From Haliscomenobacter sp040403615 (lineage in GTDB: Bacteria > Bacteroidota > Bacteroidia > Chitinophagales > Saprospiraceae): DNA of 64,000 nt. Of this stretch, positions 26,301-34,683 are shown one piece after another. The notes below the pieces were generated by a model that made no database searches, had not been told where the DNA came from, and was given only the letters and a program-made list of their open reading frames with translations. How positions within the stretch are numbered: position 1 is the stretch's first letter; each line of letters opens with the position of its first letter. Location: assembly GCF_040403615.1 (NCBI RefSeq), contig NZ_JBBAKG010000019.1, forward strand, positions 1-64,000, in the 5' to 3' direction. Made by a program: the position numbers and the translations under genes.

Positions 26301-27104
26301 GAAGCGGTTTTCTTCTGGCATCATCTTGGAGTGTACCTTGGAATAATCCAGTGGTTTGGTGCCTATGGCGTATTTTAATCCTTCGCTCAGGTGGCGCAGG
26401 AACAGGTCTTCAGAAAAACTCTCGTTGGTGTGGCCCATTGCGGTGTAAAAAGCACGACCACCGTCATAATCGTGGTACCAGCTCATGGGGTGCTTGGATG
26501 AGCCCATTTTGGCACCCGAGTAAGATTTTTCATCGATGCTAACCAAAACTTTAGCTTCCGGGTTGATGTCGCGGAAATCGTAAAATTCATCGGTGCGCTC
26601 CCAAGGATCGGGCAGGAATGAGGTTGAAGCATGAGTCTTGTCCTCCACGTGGAAAATTCCTTTTTGGACGTTGCTGGGCGTGCTGGGGTGACTGGTAAAG
26701 TACCCGCCAGCTAATTTGCCGTACCAGGGCCAGTCGTATTCGGTATCGGTGGCCGAGTGGATGCCTACGTAGCCACCACCCGCCTGGATGTAGCGCTCAA
26801 AAGCATTTTGCTGAGTTGCGTCGAGTACGTCACCAGTGGTACAAAGAAACACTACCGCAGCATATTGCTTCAGGTTCGCTTCGTTGAATTTGGCGGAATT
26901 TTCGGTGGTGTCTACGGCAAAGCCTTTGCTTTGGCCCATCTTGATGAGGGCAGTTTTGCCAGGATCGATGGAAGAGTGGCGATATACAGTTGTTTTGCTA
27001 AACACCAAAATACGTGGTGTTTGTGCAAAAAGAAACCCTCCGATAAGCAACAGCATCAAAAGTGCAGTTGTCCGTTGGAAGAAGGACAATATAGTTGGGT
27101 GCAT
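23334..27104 (-). CDS. Giant exported ThuA / PQQ-type sugar dehydrogenase / PKD / cytochrome c fusion protein
   Basis: This 1,256-residue exported protein has a signal peptide (LLLIGGFLFAQ) and several domains in order. ThuA-like trehalose-utilisation fold, about 29-245 (VYRHSSID, GGGYVGIHSATD, MSWYHDYDGGRAFYTAMGHT). Glucose/sorbosone dehydrogenase beta-propeller, about 260-690 (EDGLLGLAKDPNF, TGGSIAFDAKGNLFLSTGDN, MGHRNPYRI). PKD, about 710-795 (DYDSDPLTYEW). Class I cytochrome c with C889, C892 and H893 in CKACHK and a likely methionine ligand near QTAMAAHP. A CBM6-like domain, about 1018-1150, and a small C-terminal beta domain. The layout suggests oxidation of a carbohydrate with electron transfer to the attached heme. 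It stands alone between terminators, and the substrate is unknown. Confidence 0.9.
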   Translation of the reverse strand: MHPTILSFFQRTTALLMLLLIGGFLFAQTPRILVFSKTTVYRHSSIDPGKTALIKMGQSKGFAVDTTENSAKFNEANLKQYAAVVFLCTTGDVLDATQQNAFERYIQAGGGYVGIHSATDTEYDWPWYGKLAGGYFTSHPSTPSNVQKGIFHVEDKTHASTSFLPDPWERTDEFYDFRDINPEAKVLVSIDEKSYSGAKMGSSKHPMSWYHDYDGGRAFYTAMGHTNESFSEDLFLRHLSEGLKYAIGTKPLDYSKVHSKMMPEENRFTKVVLEEKLEEPVELTMLDNNRVLFIQRRGTVKLYDPKVGKSKTIATIPVSTKYLPDAKGNQAEAEDGLLGLAKDPNFAQNHWIYLYYSPAGNEPKNILTRYELRGEELVMDSKKVLLEIPVQRDQCCHTGGSIAFDAKGNLFLSTGDNTNPHGSDGMNPIDERPGRGPWDAQKSSGNTNDLRGKIIRIKPQPDGTYTIPEGNLFAPGTPKTRPEIYTMGHRNPYRISVDPKTGFVYWGDVGPDGNKPLENRGPEGFDEVGQARKAGNFGWPYFIGDNKPYYYYDFEAKKSGPLYDVNAPINKSPNNTGLTQLPPAQKAFVWYPYAESKDFPLLGTGGRNAMAGPVYYASDFKNAKRAFPDYYDGKFLEYEWMRGWIMAVTMDKEGNFVSMERFMPSHKFSNPIDMEFNSDGDLYMLEYGTGWFQGNDDARLIRIEYNGGNRKPVVEVVADKPAGAKPLTVQLSSAGTKDYDSDPLTYEWKVALKAGGGTPLLFKEANPKLTLKTAGVYTATLTVKDGKGESATRSLDLVVGNEPPKLDFTLTKGNKTFFFPNKDIAYNVAVTDKEDGSIANGKIDPTEVAVSIDYLPEGYDKVAIAQGHRSADQNSRFARAIKLIDGTDCKACHKSAEKSIGPSFRDIALRYRGQADAVGVLATRVINGSSGIWGQTAMAAHPALSKDDAEVIVRYILRHEDASAVPLSLPAEGTFTTTVPSRGDKGVGVYILRAAYKDHGVKGLPALSSEQTYVLRNPNVDMADIDDMKGVMKMKFGGNNLAIVQESGAHVGFKQVDLTGIVEISVRASAPVQMNAAGGFIEIHLDSPTGALLGTSTNIGTGEASSSGFAPPPPLAVKITPTSGVHDLYLVAKNPKAEVGKALFVILGLSYNAELTPAAATKTIAAPAAGNALDQYAGKYKMTGLPFENIEISVKEGKLQITAGDQSGEITALPEPDKFDAAGQATIQFVRDTQGKVTQVKLIASGFSFDGQKIMP

Positions 27105-27130
27105 GATGTAGGTTTAAGAAATCAAAAGTT

Positions 27131-27153
27131 CATTGTGTTAAAATTACACAATG
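27131..27153. promoter_or_regulatory. 8-bp inverted repeat upstream of the ThuA fusion gene
   Basis: CATTGTGT and ACACAATG are perfectly complementary around a 7-base AT spacer, 27 bases before the start codon. It may be a leader hairpin or an operator; no binding protein can be named. Confidence 0.3.
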
Positions 27154-27301
27154 ATAAGGAATTGGCAGGTTTTTACAAAATTCTGACAGAGGGAATTCGA
27201 CGGATGGGGAAAATAATTGGATGGTTGGGTTGACTTTGTGGGGTGGAATGATTTAGAATTGTTGATTATGGTTTTTTACTTTGGAGTCTTGTTCAAATCC
27301 C

Positions 27302-27784
27302 TCACATCGGTATTTTCGCTACTTCGAAAGCATGAAAATGCAAGTCCCGTACAAAGCCCATATTGCCGAACAATTTTTTGCCTCCAGGCAGGGCTTTCAT
27401 GCGACCGAGTCTCCGGTTTCCCCGTTCTATTTCGGCTGGGGTGGGTACTCTGCGTTCACCGATTGTGCCATAGATTTTGGTCATTGGTGGCGTTCTGAAC
27501 TTGCCGAAAAACAGGCTGCTCAGCCAGTACCACTTTCCGCTATTCACGGCCATGATGCACACTTTGGGGTTGGTTCCGGCATTGCGGGGGATGTTTTGGG
27601 TGAAAATTTCAAAGTAAAATCCCGAAAAATCGTCCCGATTGAGAAAGAACGAACCGATGGGCGTGACGTTGGGTTGCCCCTCGGCATCCACTGTTGCAAT
27701 GGAAACGTGCAGGTTGGTAGCAAAACCGTGGCGGAAGTTTTGGCGGATGATTGGCCAATTTTCAGAGTTGATGGGTGAAGGCAT
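27302..27784 (-). CDS. Pyridoxamine 5'-phosphate oxidase-fold flavin-binding protein
   Basis: This 160-residue cytoplasmic protein has a split-barrel PNPOx-like fold: HVSIATVDAEGQPNVTPIGSFFLNRDDFSGFYFEIF at the N-terminus, NPKVCIMAVN in the middle, and a KIYGTIGERRVPTPAEIERGNRRLG segment. FMN or F420 binding is usual in the family. The later residues that define true PdxH are not present, so vitamin B6 biosynthesis is not claimed. The C-terminus (FVRDLHFHAFEVAKIPM) looks complete. The gene is monocistronic, with short gaps lacking other genes on both sides. Confidence 0.8.
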   Translation of the reverse strand: MPSPINSENWPIIRQNFRHGFATNLHVSIATVDAEGQPNVTPIGSFFLNRDDFSGFYFEIFTQNIPRNAGTNPKVCIMAVNSGKWYWLSSLFFGKFRTPPMTKIYGTIGERRVPTPAEIERGNRRLGRMKALPGGKKLFGNMGFVRDLHFHAFEVAKIPM

Positions 27785-27893
27785 GAGGGTGTTTTTGGAG
27801 GAAACAAGGTAGGGGGGTATTGGTTTTGGGGAAGGTTAGCTTAGGAAACATTTCCGGAAATTTTTGGGAAAGCAAGAAACATATTTTTGCATA

Positions 27894-27934
27894 AAAATTT
27901 CGCCATCTCACAGTTTTGAAGATGGCGAAATTTT
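27894..27934 (-). terminator. Perfect hairpin terminator downstream of the FKBP gene
   Basis: Arms 27894-27908 and 27920-27934 are perfectly complementary over 15 bases (core TTTCGCCATCT) with an 11-base loop and end in a T-rich run. It lies 22 bases past the FKBP stop codon. Confidence 0.82.
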
Positions 27935-27956
27935 AAACGTATACTGCGGAGGTATC

Positions 27957-28817
27957 CTAAAAACTCACCAACTCAATATCAAAAATAATCACGGTATTGG
28001 CAGGTACGCCACCCTGACTCCCTGTGCTGCCATAGCCCAATTTTGAAGGCAATAAAAAGATGCCCTTGCCTCCTTTTTTCAAGAGTGGAATTGCAATTTT
28101 CCAGCCTTCAATCAAATTGGATAAAGCAAACTGTCTGGTTTCATCCACTTTGGTTTGGTCAAACACTTTTTTGTCGGTCAAGTAACCCTTGTATTTTACG
28201 GTAACGGTAGAGCTGGAACTTGGGTTGTCGCCAGTTCCTGGTTCAACGATCACATAGTACATGCCTGAGGAATGCTTGTCGGCTTTCAGGTTGTTGTCTT
28301 TCAGGTATTTCTGAATCGTTGCGTCATCGTATTCTTCCTGGGTGCCAAAATCTACCAATTCAATGTCGAAAACAAGAATGGAATTGGCCGGAATTCCGTT
28401 TTGAGCAGTATTTCCGTAGGCCAGAGAAGAAGGAATAATAATGGTGGCTTTGCCTCCTTTTTTCATCTTGCCAATGCCAATCTGAAATCCTGGAATCAGG
28501 TTAAGCAAAGGAGCGGTAATAGGTTTACCCACTTCTGATTTGTCAAATTCTGTACCGTCCAGAAAGTACCCTCTATAGTTAAAGGTCACTAATCGGGTTG
28601 AATCGAAACGAATGGATCTTCCTGTGCCTTCTACCGTACTGGCGTAAAATAGACCTGAAGCATCCTTCGTTGCTTTAAGCCCCTTGTCACTCACGTACTT
28701 CTCAATGGTCGCAATCTGATCGTTCAATCGGTCTTCCTCTTTGGAATTCAGATTGACGCAGGCACTGGTTAGGATCAAACCCAGGAGTAGAAAAAAGCTT
28801 AAAATTCTTTGTCTCAT
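27957..28817 (-). CDS. Lipoprotein with two FKBP-type peptidyl-prolyl isomerase domains
   Basis: This 286-residue envelope protein has a lipobox LTSAC with the lipidated cysteine at residue 20. Two FKBP domains follow. The first (about 60-158) has VTFNYRGYFLDGTEFDKSE, PGFQIGIGKMKKGGKATIIIPSSLAYG and PANSILVFDIELVDF. The second (about 175-286) has VKYKGYLTDKKVFDQT, GWKIAIPLLKKGGKGIFLLPSKLGYG and PANTVIIFDIELVSF. These domains catalyse proline cis-trans isomerisation and help fold exported or outer-membrane proteins. The second domain has K where the first has R, and D and F/Y pocket residues remain visible in both, so both may be active. It is divergent from the neighbouring DUF3298 lipoprotein. 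Confidence 0.92.
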   Translation of the reverse strand: MRQRILSFFLLLGLILTSACVNLNSKEEDRLNDQIATIEKYVSDKGLKATKDASGLFYASTVEGTGRSIRFDSTRLVTFNYRGYFLDGTEFDKSEVGKPITAPLLNLIPGFQIGIGKMKKGGKATIIIPSSLAYGNTAQNGIPANSILVFDIELVDFGTQEEYDDATIQKYLKDNNLKADKHSSGMYYVIVEPGTGDNPSSSSTVTVKYKGYLTDKKVFDQTKVDETRQFALSNLIEGWKIAIPLLKKGGKGIFLLPSKLGYGSTGSQGGVPANTVIIFDIELVSF

Positions 28818-28946
28818 CGTGCTTTGTTTTAATCAAAAACCCAAATAGGGTCTGTTGTACTCAACAACTATTCATTTGGGGCGAAAAATAAGGCAATTAT
28901 TCCTTTATTTTGGTCGTACATCTGTTAAACGGTTAAATTAGCTTTT

Positions 28947-30044
28947 ATGAAAAACACAATTATCTGTCTGTTGGTACTTTCAACTGTTATGGCTTGTAAG
29001 CCCAAAGAAACAAACTCCAAAGAAAAATTGCCAGATGCCAAAGCATTTGGATACCTGCATTTGGTGGGCAAACTTGGTGATGCGCCCCTACACATGAACC
29101 TTATTCAGGATCAAGATTACGATGGAAAGCCTTGGTACAATGGAAGTTATACCATAGATGACATCCAGGAACCCATTGGTATTTACACCATAAGCGATAC
29201 TACTGGCCAAGACCTTTTGATCCTGGATGAAATGGGAACCCCCGATGATAAAGTTGGCGAGTTTAAGGGCAAATTAACCGATGGTTCTTTCACCGGAACC
29301 TTTACGAGCAAGGAAGGGAAAGAATTGCCCTTTGCGCTTGATTTTTCTTATCCGGAAGGCAGCTTGAAGTTTACCACGGTGCGGGTAGAAGTTTCCAAAA
29401 AAGCAGATGAAAAGCTGAAAGACTCTCCCAAAGCAACTTTCCGCTACGAATTCGTGAAACCTAAGCAGGATTGGTTACGATTCGTGCTCTTGGGTGAAGT
29501 GGTAGGCGATTCGCTGGCTCAGGTTTACAAAACCATTGAGAATGCTTATATTCAGGAGCAAAAGCCCTTCTTTGATTCCTATCTGGAAGAAGCTAAAGCT
29601 CAAATTGGCGAAGATTCGGATTTCAACCCTAGCTTTTTGAATTATGAATCCGAAAAGAGCATGGATGTCCTGTTCAATCAAGACAACCTGTTGAGCATTG
29701 CCGTAGTGGATTACAGCTACAGTGGTGGCGCCCACGGCAATTACGGCTCCTCCTGTGCTTCTTTTGATTTGACCAAACAAAAGAAAATCACGCTCGAAGA
29801 CCTTTTTAAACCAGGTTATGAAAAGACTTTGACAGATGCGCTCAATGCAGCTGCCAGGAAAAAATACGGCGTAAAAAAGTTGGATGAGGTGCTGTTTGTG
29901 GACAAGGTAGAACCCAACGGGAATTTTTTCGTGACAGGAAAAGGCATCTGCTTCAATTACACGCCTTATGAAATTGCGTCTTATGCGCAAGGAGAACAAA
30001 GGATTTTTGTGCCGTTTGCGGAGTTGAAAGGGGTTTTGAAGTAA
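28947..30044 (+). CDS. DUF3298/DUF4163 (RsiV-like) domain lipoprotein
   Basis: This 365-residue lipoprotein has a short signal and a lipobox MACKPKE with the cysteine at residue 17. The N-terminal part (about 30-145) is a beta-rich segment of unknown role (DAPLHMNLIQDQDYDGKPW). The C-terminal half matches DUF4163 followed by DUF3298: ISYP-type strands, the hallmark YSYSGGAHGNYGSSCASFDLTKQKKITLEDLF, then a helix TLTDALNAAARKKYG and NYTPYEIASYAQGEQRIFVPF. RsiV anti-sigma factors and lysozyme-binding proteins use this fold, but no cytoplasmic anti-sigma region exists here. It is probably a periplasmic sensor or binding protein. Divergent from the FKBP gene; followed by a strong hairpin. Confidence 0.82.
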   Translation: MKNTIICLLVLSTVMACKPKETNSKEKLPDAKAFGYLHLVGKLGDAPLHMNLIQDQDYDGKPWYNGSYTIDDIQEPIGIYTISDTTGQDLLILDEMGTPDDKVGEFKGKLTDGSFTGTFTSKEGKELPFALDFSYPEGSLKFTTVRVEVSKKADEKLKDSPKATFRYEFVKPKQDWLRFVLLGEVVGDSLAQVYKTIENAYIQEQKPFFDSYLEEAKAQIGEDSDFNPSFLNYESEKSMDVLFNQDNLLSIAVVDYSYSGGAHGNYGSSCASFDLTKQKKITLEDLFKPGYEKTLTDALNAAARKKYGVKKLDEVLFVDKVEPNGNFFVTGKGICFNYTPYEIASYAQGEQRIFVPFAELKGVLK

Positions 30045-30047
30045 GTA

Positions 30048-30088
30048 TTTGGGTTCACACAATTCATTTCAAATTGTGTGAACCCAAA
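30048..30088. terminator. Perfect 17-bp hairpin between convergent lipoprotein and SusD genes
   Basis: Arms 30048-30064 and 30072-30088 pair perfectly (core GGGTTCACACAATT) around a 7-base loop. The A and T runs at the outer ends suit termination from both sides. Confidence 0.82.
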
Positions 30089-30093
30089 AATTG

Positions 30094-31587
30094 TTAATAC
30101 CCCTGATTCTGCTTCACATTTCCACCACTCAAGTCGATCTCCGTTTGAGGGATCGGGAACAATTCGTGCCGCCCTTTGATGAATTTTTTGCCCAGGGCTT
30201 TCATTTTTGCTTCCGCTTGCCCCGTGCGCAGTAAATCAAACCAACGCTGTTGTTCCATGGCCAATTCTACGCGGCGTTCTTGCCAGATGCGTTGGCGCAG
30301 GGCGTCTTTGTCGGTTACGGTTACGTCGGGCAGGATGTTCTTGCGTGTACCCCGAGCGCGTGCACGCACGGCGTTCAGGTAGGGGAGGGCTTGTTGTGCC
30401 TTGCCATTTTCATTCAAAGCCTCGGCAGCAATAAGCAATACATCTGCATAGCGCAACATGCGGATATTGCTGGGCCCATTGTCTTGCAAAAGCGCATGAG
30501 ACGGGGTCCAAGCTTTTTGGTTGTAGCGCTCGTTGTCAATTTGTAGATTGTCTTCAATTACTGCTGAACCGTCGGGAAGTGCTTCGCCAACCAACAATAC
30601 CGTGGCATCGCGGCGAGGATCACCAAATTCAAACGCTTTAACCAGGTCGTCCGAAGGCAGATTGAAGCCCCAGCCCAGGTTGGGTGTTCCGCGTACGCCT
30701 TGAACCATGTTCCAGGGCGTTGCACCGGCATAAGATGCTTCCAAGGCGGTAGCTTGTACTTCAAAAACCGACTCACTGGAGTTTTCGCCTTCTGGCAAAA
30801 AGATTTTGCTGAAGTCAGCTAGTAGGGCATATTCCTTGGAATTGATGACTTCCAAGGCGAATTTTTCGGCATTGGGGTAATCTTTCACCGTCAAGTAAAC
30901 CTTTGCTAAAAGACCACGCGCAGAACCCTTGGTTGCCCTTCCCAAATCTTCGGGGGCATAAGCTGATTTTTCGGGCAAATTGGCGATGGCCTCAGTAAGG
31001 TCGCTCGCGATGAGCTTGTAAATTTCGCCACTAGAAGCCCGCGTTTGGGTGTAAAACTCCGCTTGGGTAAGTGGCCGCGTAATCAACGGCAAATCGCCAA
31101 ACCAGCGCACCAGGTTGAAGTAGAAATAAGCCCGCAGGAACTTGGCTTCGCCAATCAAGCGCTTGCGCAACGTTTCATCCATTAACGGAATTTTTGGAAT
31201 GCCATCAATCGCCACATTGGCGCGGAAAATGCCCTGGTAATGGCCCCGCCAGGAGCCACGGGTGTCTTCAGGAAATCCGGGATCCCAGGTGAAATCATCA
31301 AAAGCCGTCAGGCGTTGGGCATCGGCAGGAAAACTGCCTTTGACCGCATCGTCGCTAACGATATCAGTCATGGCCAACCACGGGAAAGAGGTCAGGTTCC
31401 AATCCCGCAAGGAATTGTAGACCGCATTTACCGCCCAAACGCCGTGATCTTTGGTCTGAAAATAGTTGTTGGCGTTGATGACGCCCTGAGGCTTTACATC
31501 CAGAAAATTCCCGTTTTGGCAGGAATTGCCGAGCATGAAAACCAGCATCACGCTTGCCGTTATCCGAAAAAGGTCTTGATTGCGCAT
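30094..31587 (-). CDS. SusD/RagB family outer-membrane lipoprotein of the glucan locus
   Basis: This 497-residue lipoprotein has a signal MRNQDLFRITASVMLVFMLGNSCQNG with a lipid-modified cysteine at about residue 23. SusD family features include VNAVYNSLRDW, LIGEAKFLRAYFYFNLVRWFGDLPLI, GSARGLLAKVYLTVKDYPNAEKFALEVI, NENGKAQQALPYLNAVRARA and RQRIWQERRVELAMEQQRWFDLLRTGQA. It sits 12 bases downstream of its SusC partner and is the last gene of the locus. Surface capture of a glucan or its fragments is likely, given the GH144-like enzyme encoded upstream. The terminator at 30048-30088 follows the stop. Confidence 0.95.
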   Translation of the reverse strand: MRNQDLFRITASVMLVFMLGNSCQNGNFLDVKPQGVINANNYFQTKDHGVWAVNAVYNSLRDWNLTSFPWLAMTDIVSDDAVKGSFPADAQRLTAFDDFTWDPGFPEDTRGSWRGHYQGIFRANVAIDGIPKIPLMDETLRKRLIGEAKFLRAYFYFNLVRWFGDLPLITRPLTQAEFYTQTRASSGEIYKLIASDLTEAIANLPEKSAYAPEDLGRATKGSARGLLAKVYLTVKDYPNAEKFALEVINSKEYALLADFSKIFLPEGENSSESVFEVQATALEASYAGATPWNMVQGVRGTPNLGWGFNLPSDDLVKAFEFGDPRRDATVLLVGEALPDGSAVIEDNLQIDNERYNQKAWTPSHALLQDNGPSNIRMLRYADVLLIAAEALNENGKAQQALPYLNAVRARARGTRKNILPDVTVTDKDALRQRIWQERRVELAMEQQRWFDLLRTGQAEAKMKALGKKFIKGRHELFPIPQTEIDLSGGNVKQNQGY

Positions 31588-31599
31588 GATTCGAGTTGT

Positions 31600-34563
31600 T
31601 TAGAAGGTGATGTTTATGCCAGCCAACCAGGTGCGGGACAGTGGATAAACGCCACCATCGATGCCTACTTGCAAAACGTTTTCACTGGAAATTTCGGGGG
31701 TAAACCCACTGTATTTTGTCCAGGTGAAAATGTTGTTGCCGCTGGCGTAAACCCGTAAACTGTTCAATTTGATGTGTTCCAAAAGTTTTTTGGGAAGACT
31801 AAAACCCAACACTGCACTCCGCAGGCGGAAATAGGAGCCATTTTCCAAAAAGCGATCGGATATTTGGTAGTTATAACCACCATTGGTGATTCTTGGTTCA
31901 GTATTGGAAGTGCCTGGCCCCGTCCAACGGTTCAAAAAAGAAGCTTCATAGTTGGGAATGCCGAATCCCCGAGCAGCGCGTTTGCCATTGTAAATTTTGT
32001 TGCCACTCACGCCGTTGAAATCTACAGAGAAATCGAACCCGTATGCATCAAACCCTAGATTGAAGCCATACACCAAATTGGGGATCGGGCTACCCAGCCA
32101 GGTACGATCCTGTGAGTCGATGATGCCGTCTCCGTTGGTGTCTTCAAAACGAAGATCGCCAGGTACAACCGCTTCTCGGGCAGGATGCTGGGCAATTTCT
32201 TCAGCATTTTGGTATACGCCGACAACTTTGTATCCATAGAATGAACCGATGGGGCGGCCAACCGTGGTGCGGGTAGCGGTGGCAAACAAGGCTTCATTGC
32301 CAGTGCCTAGGGAGCGCACTTCGTTTTTGAGGGTAGACCCCAAAACACCAACATGGTAATTGAATTTGCCTATGGTACTGCGGTAATTCAAAGTGAGATC
32401 CAAACCCGAGTTGCGCACATTGGCTGCGTTTACGTAAGGATTGGAGGCAGAACCAACATAATCTGGAATCGGTACAGGAACGAGGATCTTATTGGTATTG
32501 CGGGAGTAATACTCCACTTCCAGGGTCAAACGATTGTCGATGAACCCCAATTCCGCACCTAAATCGGTGCTGGAGGTTTGTTCCCATTGCAAAAATGGGT
32601 TGGCCAAGGAAATGAGCGACGCCCCAAAATTCAAGGTTTCAGTGCCACCAAATACTGCACTCAAGTTATTGGTAACGGTAGGAATGGCTGCGTCAGAAGG
32701 AAATTTGTCATTGCCCAAACGCCCCCAGCTGGCGCGCAGTTTGAGGTTGTCGATGAATTCTACTTTTTTCAAAAAGGGTTCTTCTTTCACCCGCCAGGCC
32801 ACGGCAAAGGCTGGGAAATTTCCATACCGCCTTTCTGATCCGAATTTAGAAGACCCATCACGGCGGAAAGTAGCGGTGAAAAGGTAACGCTCTTTGAAGT
32901 TGTAATTGGCGCGAAACAGGTACGATTGGTAGCGTTCCGGGTTGTTGCCGATGTTGTAATTGGTTGCGGTTTCTACGTCGCCAGCATCGAGATAAAAAAA
33001 CTCTTCGGTATCGCCAATCAGGCGCTGGCGAGAACCGCCAATGCGCTCGCCACCACGAGCTTGTTGGGTATAACCCGCCAAAATACTGAAACGATGTACG
33101 CCAACCTGACGAGAGTAATTGAGGGTGTTTTCCCATTGCCAGTCGTTGTAACGCGAAAACTCAGCGTTGATGCGGCTTTGGGGGTTGCGTTGTTTGTCGT
33201 CTACTTCAAATTGAGGCTCATAACTTTTGCCCCGGCTGTTGATGCTGTTGAAACCAAAACTGCTGCGTGCGGTCAGGTTTTTGATGGGGTAGATCTCTAC
33301 GTATGCATTGCCGTTGATTTGCTGGCCGTAACCCCGGTTGTAACTGTTGTAGCGCAATTGGGCTGCGGGGTTGCTCACGTTGGAATTGGTGGAAGTACTT
33401 CCAAATTTTCCATTTTCATTGATGGCAATCACAGTAGGATCGGCAGCGTAGGAGTTAAATACAATCCCGCCGGGTTCGCGGTTGTTGTTGCTGGAGATGA
33501 AGGATAGGTTGTGTCCCAGTTTTACCCCTTTGATGAGGTTGTACTCGTTGTTTACCCTCAAGGAATAACGGTTGAAATAAGAGGATTTGATGATCCCGTT
33601 TTGCAAAAAGGCATCGCCACTGATGCTGTAGGTCATAGCTTCAGAACCGCCACTTACGTTGAGGTTGTAATTTTGGATGCTCGCATCGCGAAATATTTCA
33701 TTCTGCCAATCGGTACCGGTGCCAAAAGCGTCGGGATTGGCGTAAGGCGGCTTGCCACCAGAATTGGTGTAAAATTCATTGACCAAGCGTGCATATTCCG
33801 CACCGGTGGACAAATCGATTTTTTTTGCAACCTGCTGAATGCCATTGTAGGCGTTGAAACTAAAGCGGGCTTTTTGGCCACGAATTCCTTTGCGGGTGGT
33901 GATCAGCACCACGCCATTGGCACCCCGAGTACCATAAATAGCAGCCGAGGACGCATCTTTAAGGACTTCGATGTTCTCGATGTCGCTGGAATTGAGAAAG
34001 TCAATGTTGTCGAGAATGAGGCCGTCGACAACGTAGATGGGGTTGGCATTGTTCAAAGTGCCTGTACCCCGGATGCGGATGACCGGGCCTTCGCCAGGTC
34101 GGCCTGAGGCAGAACTTACATTTACCCCTGCAATTTTACCTTGCAGTGCCTGGGTTACGTTGGAGGCGGCTACTTTTTGGAGTTCCGTGGATTTAATGGA
34201 ACCCACCGAGCCTGTCAAGTCGCTTTTGCGTTGGGTACCATAGCCTACCACTACTACTTCGTTGATCATCAAAGTGGCGTCGCTCATTACTACGTCAACG
34301 GTAGTACGGCCTTTGACTGAAATTTCTTGGGTTTGAAAACCAGTATAGGAAAAAACCAGAATTGCTTCTGCATCTGGGATTTCCAACGCGTAATTGCCTT
34401 CCAGATCGGTAATCCCTCCCTGAGTGGAGTTCTTTATTTGAATGTTGACGCCGATTAGCGCCTCTTTTTTTTCATCGGTCACTTTTCCGGTGATCGTAAC
34501 CTGGGCGGATAGTGAAGTAAAGCAAGCCGCGCCCAAGAGGAGCAGAGTGGATAGGAAACGCAT
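31600..34563 (-). CDS. SusC/RagA family TonB-dependent transporter of the glucan locus
   Basis: This 987-residue outer-membrane transporter has a signal peptide, a carboxypeptidase-regulatory-like domain (about 23-100, TGKVTDEKKEALIGVNI), the box NEVVVVGYGTQRKSDLTGSVGSI, the plug segment IENIEVLKDASSAAIYGTRGANGVV and a barrel ending RTWLAGINITF. With the adjacent SusD it should import oligosaccharides. A large inverted repeat separates it from the upstream T9SS gene, so its level may be set partly by read-through. The family is certain; a beta-1,2-glucan ligand is inferred only from the neighbouring GH144-like gene. Confidence 0.95.
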   Translation of the reverse strand: MRFLSTLLLLGAACFTSLSAQVTITGKVTDEKKEALIGVNIQIKNSTQGGITDLEGNYALEIPDAEAILVFSYTGFQTQEISVKGRTTVDVVMSDATLMINEVVVVGYGTQRKSDLTGSVGSIKSTELQKVAASNVTQALQGKIAGVNVSSASGRPGEGPVIRIRGTGTLNNANPIYVVDGLILDNIDFLNSSDIENIEVLKDASSAAIYGTRGANGVVLITTRKGIRGQKARFSFNAYNGIQQVAKKIDLSTGAEYARLVNEFYTNSGGKPPYANPDAFGTGTDWQNEIFRDASIQNYNLNVSGGSEAMTYSISGDAFLQNGIIKSSYFNRYSLRVNNEYNLIKGVKLGHNLSFISSNNNREPGGIVFNSYAADPTVIAINENGKFGSTSTNSNVSNPAAQLRYNSYNRGYGQQINGNAYVEIYPIKNLTARSSFGFNSINSRGKSYEPQFEVDDKQRNPQSRINAEFSRYNDWQWENTLNYSRQVGVHRFSILAGYTQQARGGERIGGSRQRLIGDTEEFFYLDAGDVETATNYNIGNNPERYQSYLFRANYNFKERYLFTATFRRDGSSKFGSERRYGNFPAFAVAWRVKEEPFLKKVEFIDNLKLRASWGRLGNDKFPSDAAIPTVTNNLSAVFGGTETLNFGASLISLANPFLQWEQTSSTDLGAELGFIDNRLTLEVEYYSRNTNKILVPVPIPDYVGSASNPYVNAANVRNSGLDLTLNYRSTIGKFNYHVGVLGSTLKNEVRSLGTGNEALFATATRTTVGRPIGSFYGYKVVGVYQNAEEIAQHPAREAVVPGDLRFEDTNGDGIIDSQDRTWLGSPIPNLVYGFNLGFDAYGFDFSVDFNGVSGNKIYNGKRAARGFGIPNYEASFLNRWTGPGTSNTEPRITNGGYNYQISDRFLENGSYFRLRSAVLGFSLPKKLLEHIKLNSLRVYASGNNIFTWTKYSGFTPEISSENVLQVGIDGGVYPLSRTWLAGINITF

Positions 34564-34575
34564 ATCGATTATTTT

Positions 34576-34663
34576 AAAGGTTTAGGGTTTGAGTTTTAAG
34601 TTCACACAAAATCAAGTATGTGGTTAAAATTGGATGAACTTAAAACTCAAAACCCTAAAACTT
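34576..34663. terminator. Long inverted repeat between the T9SS beta-sandwich gene and susC
   Basis: Arms 34576-34604 and 34635-34663 (29 bases with few mismatches; core GAGTTTTAAGTTCA) enclose a 30-base loop. It is 20 bases after the upstream stop and 12 bases before the SusC start. It could be a partial terminator or attenuator inside the operon. Confidence 0.65.
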
Positions 34664-34683
34664 AAAACCTTGAAAATCAAAAA

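Noticed and set aside
27302..27784. PdxH, pyridoxamine phosphate oxidase of vitamin B6 synthesis
   Set aside because: The protein is too short and lacks the C-terminal PdxH substrate-binding motif; only the fold is supported.
28947..30044. RsiV anti-sigma factor
   Set aside because: It has the DUF3298-type domain, but it is a lipoprotein without a cytoplasmic anti-sigma segment and has no sigma factor gene beside it.
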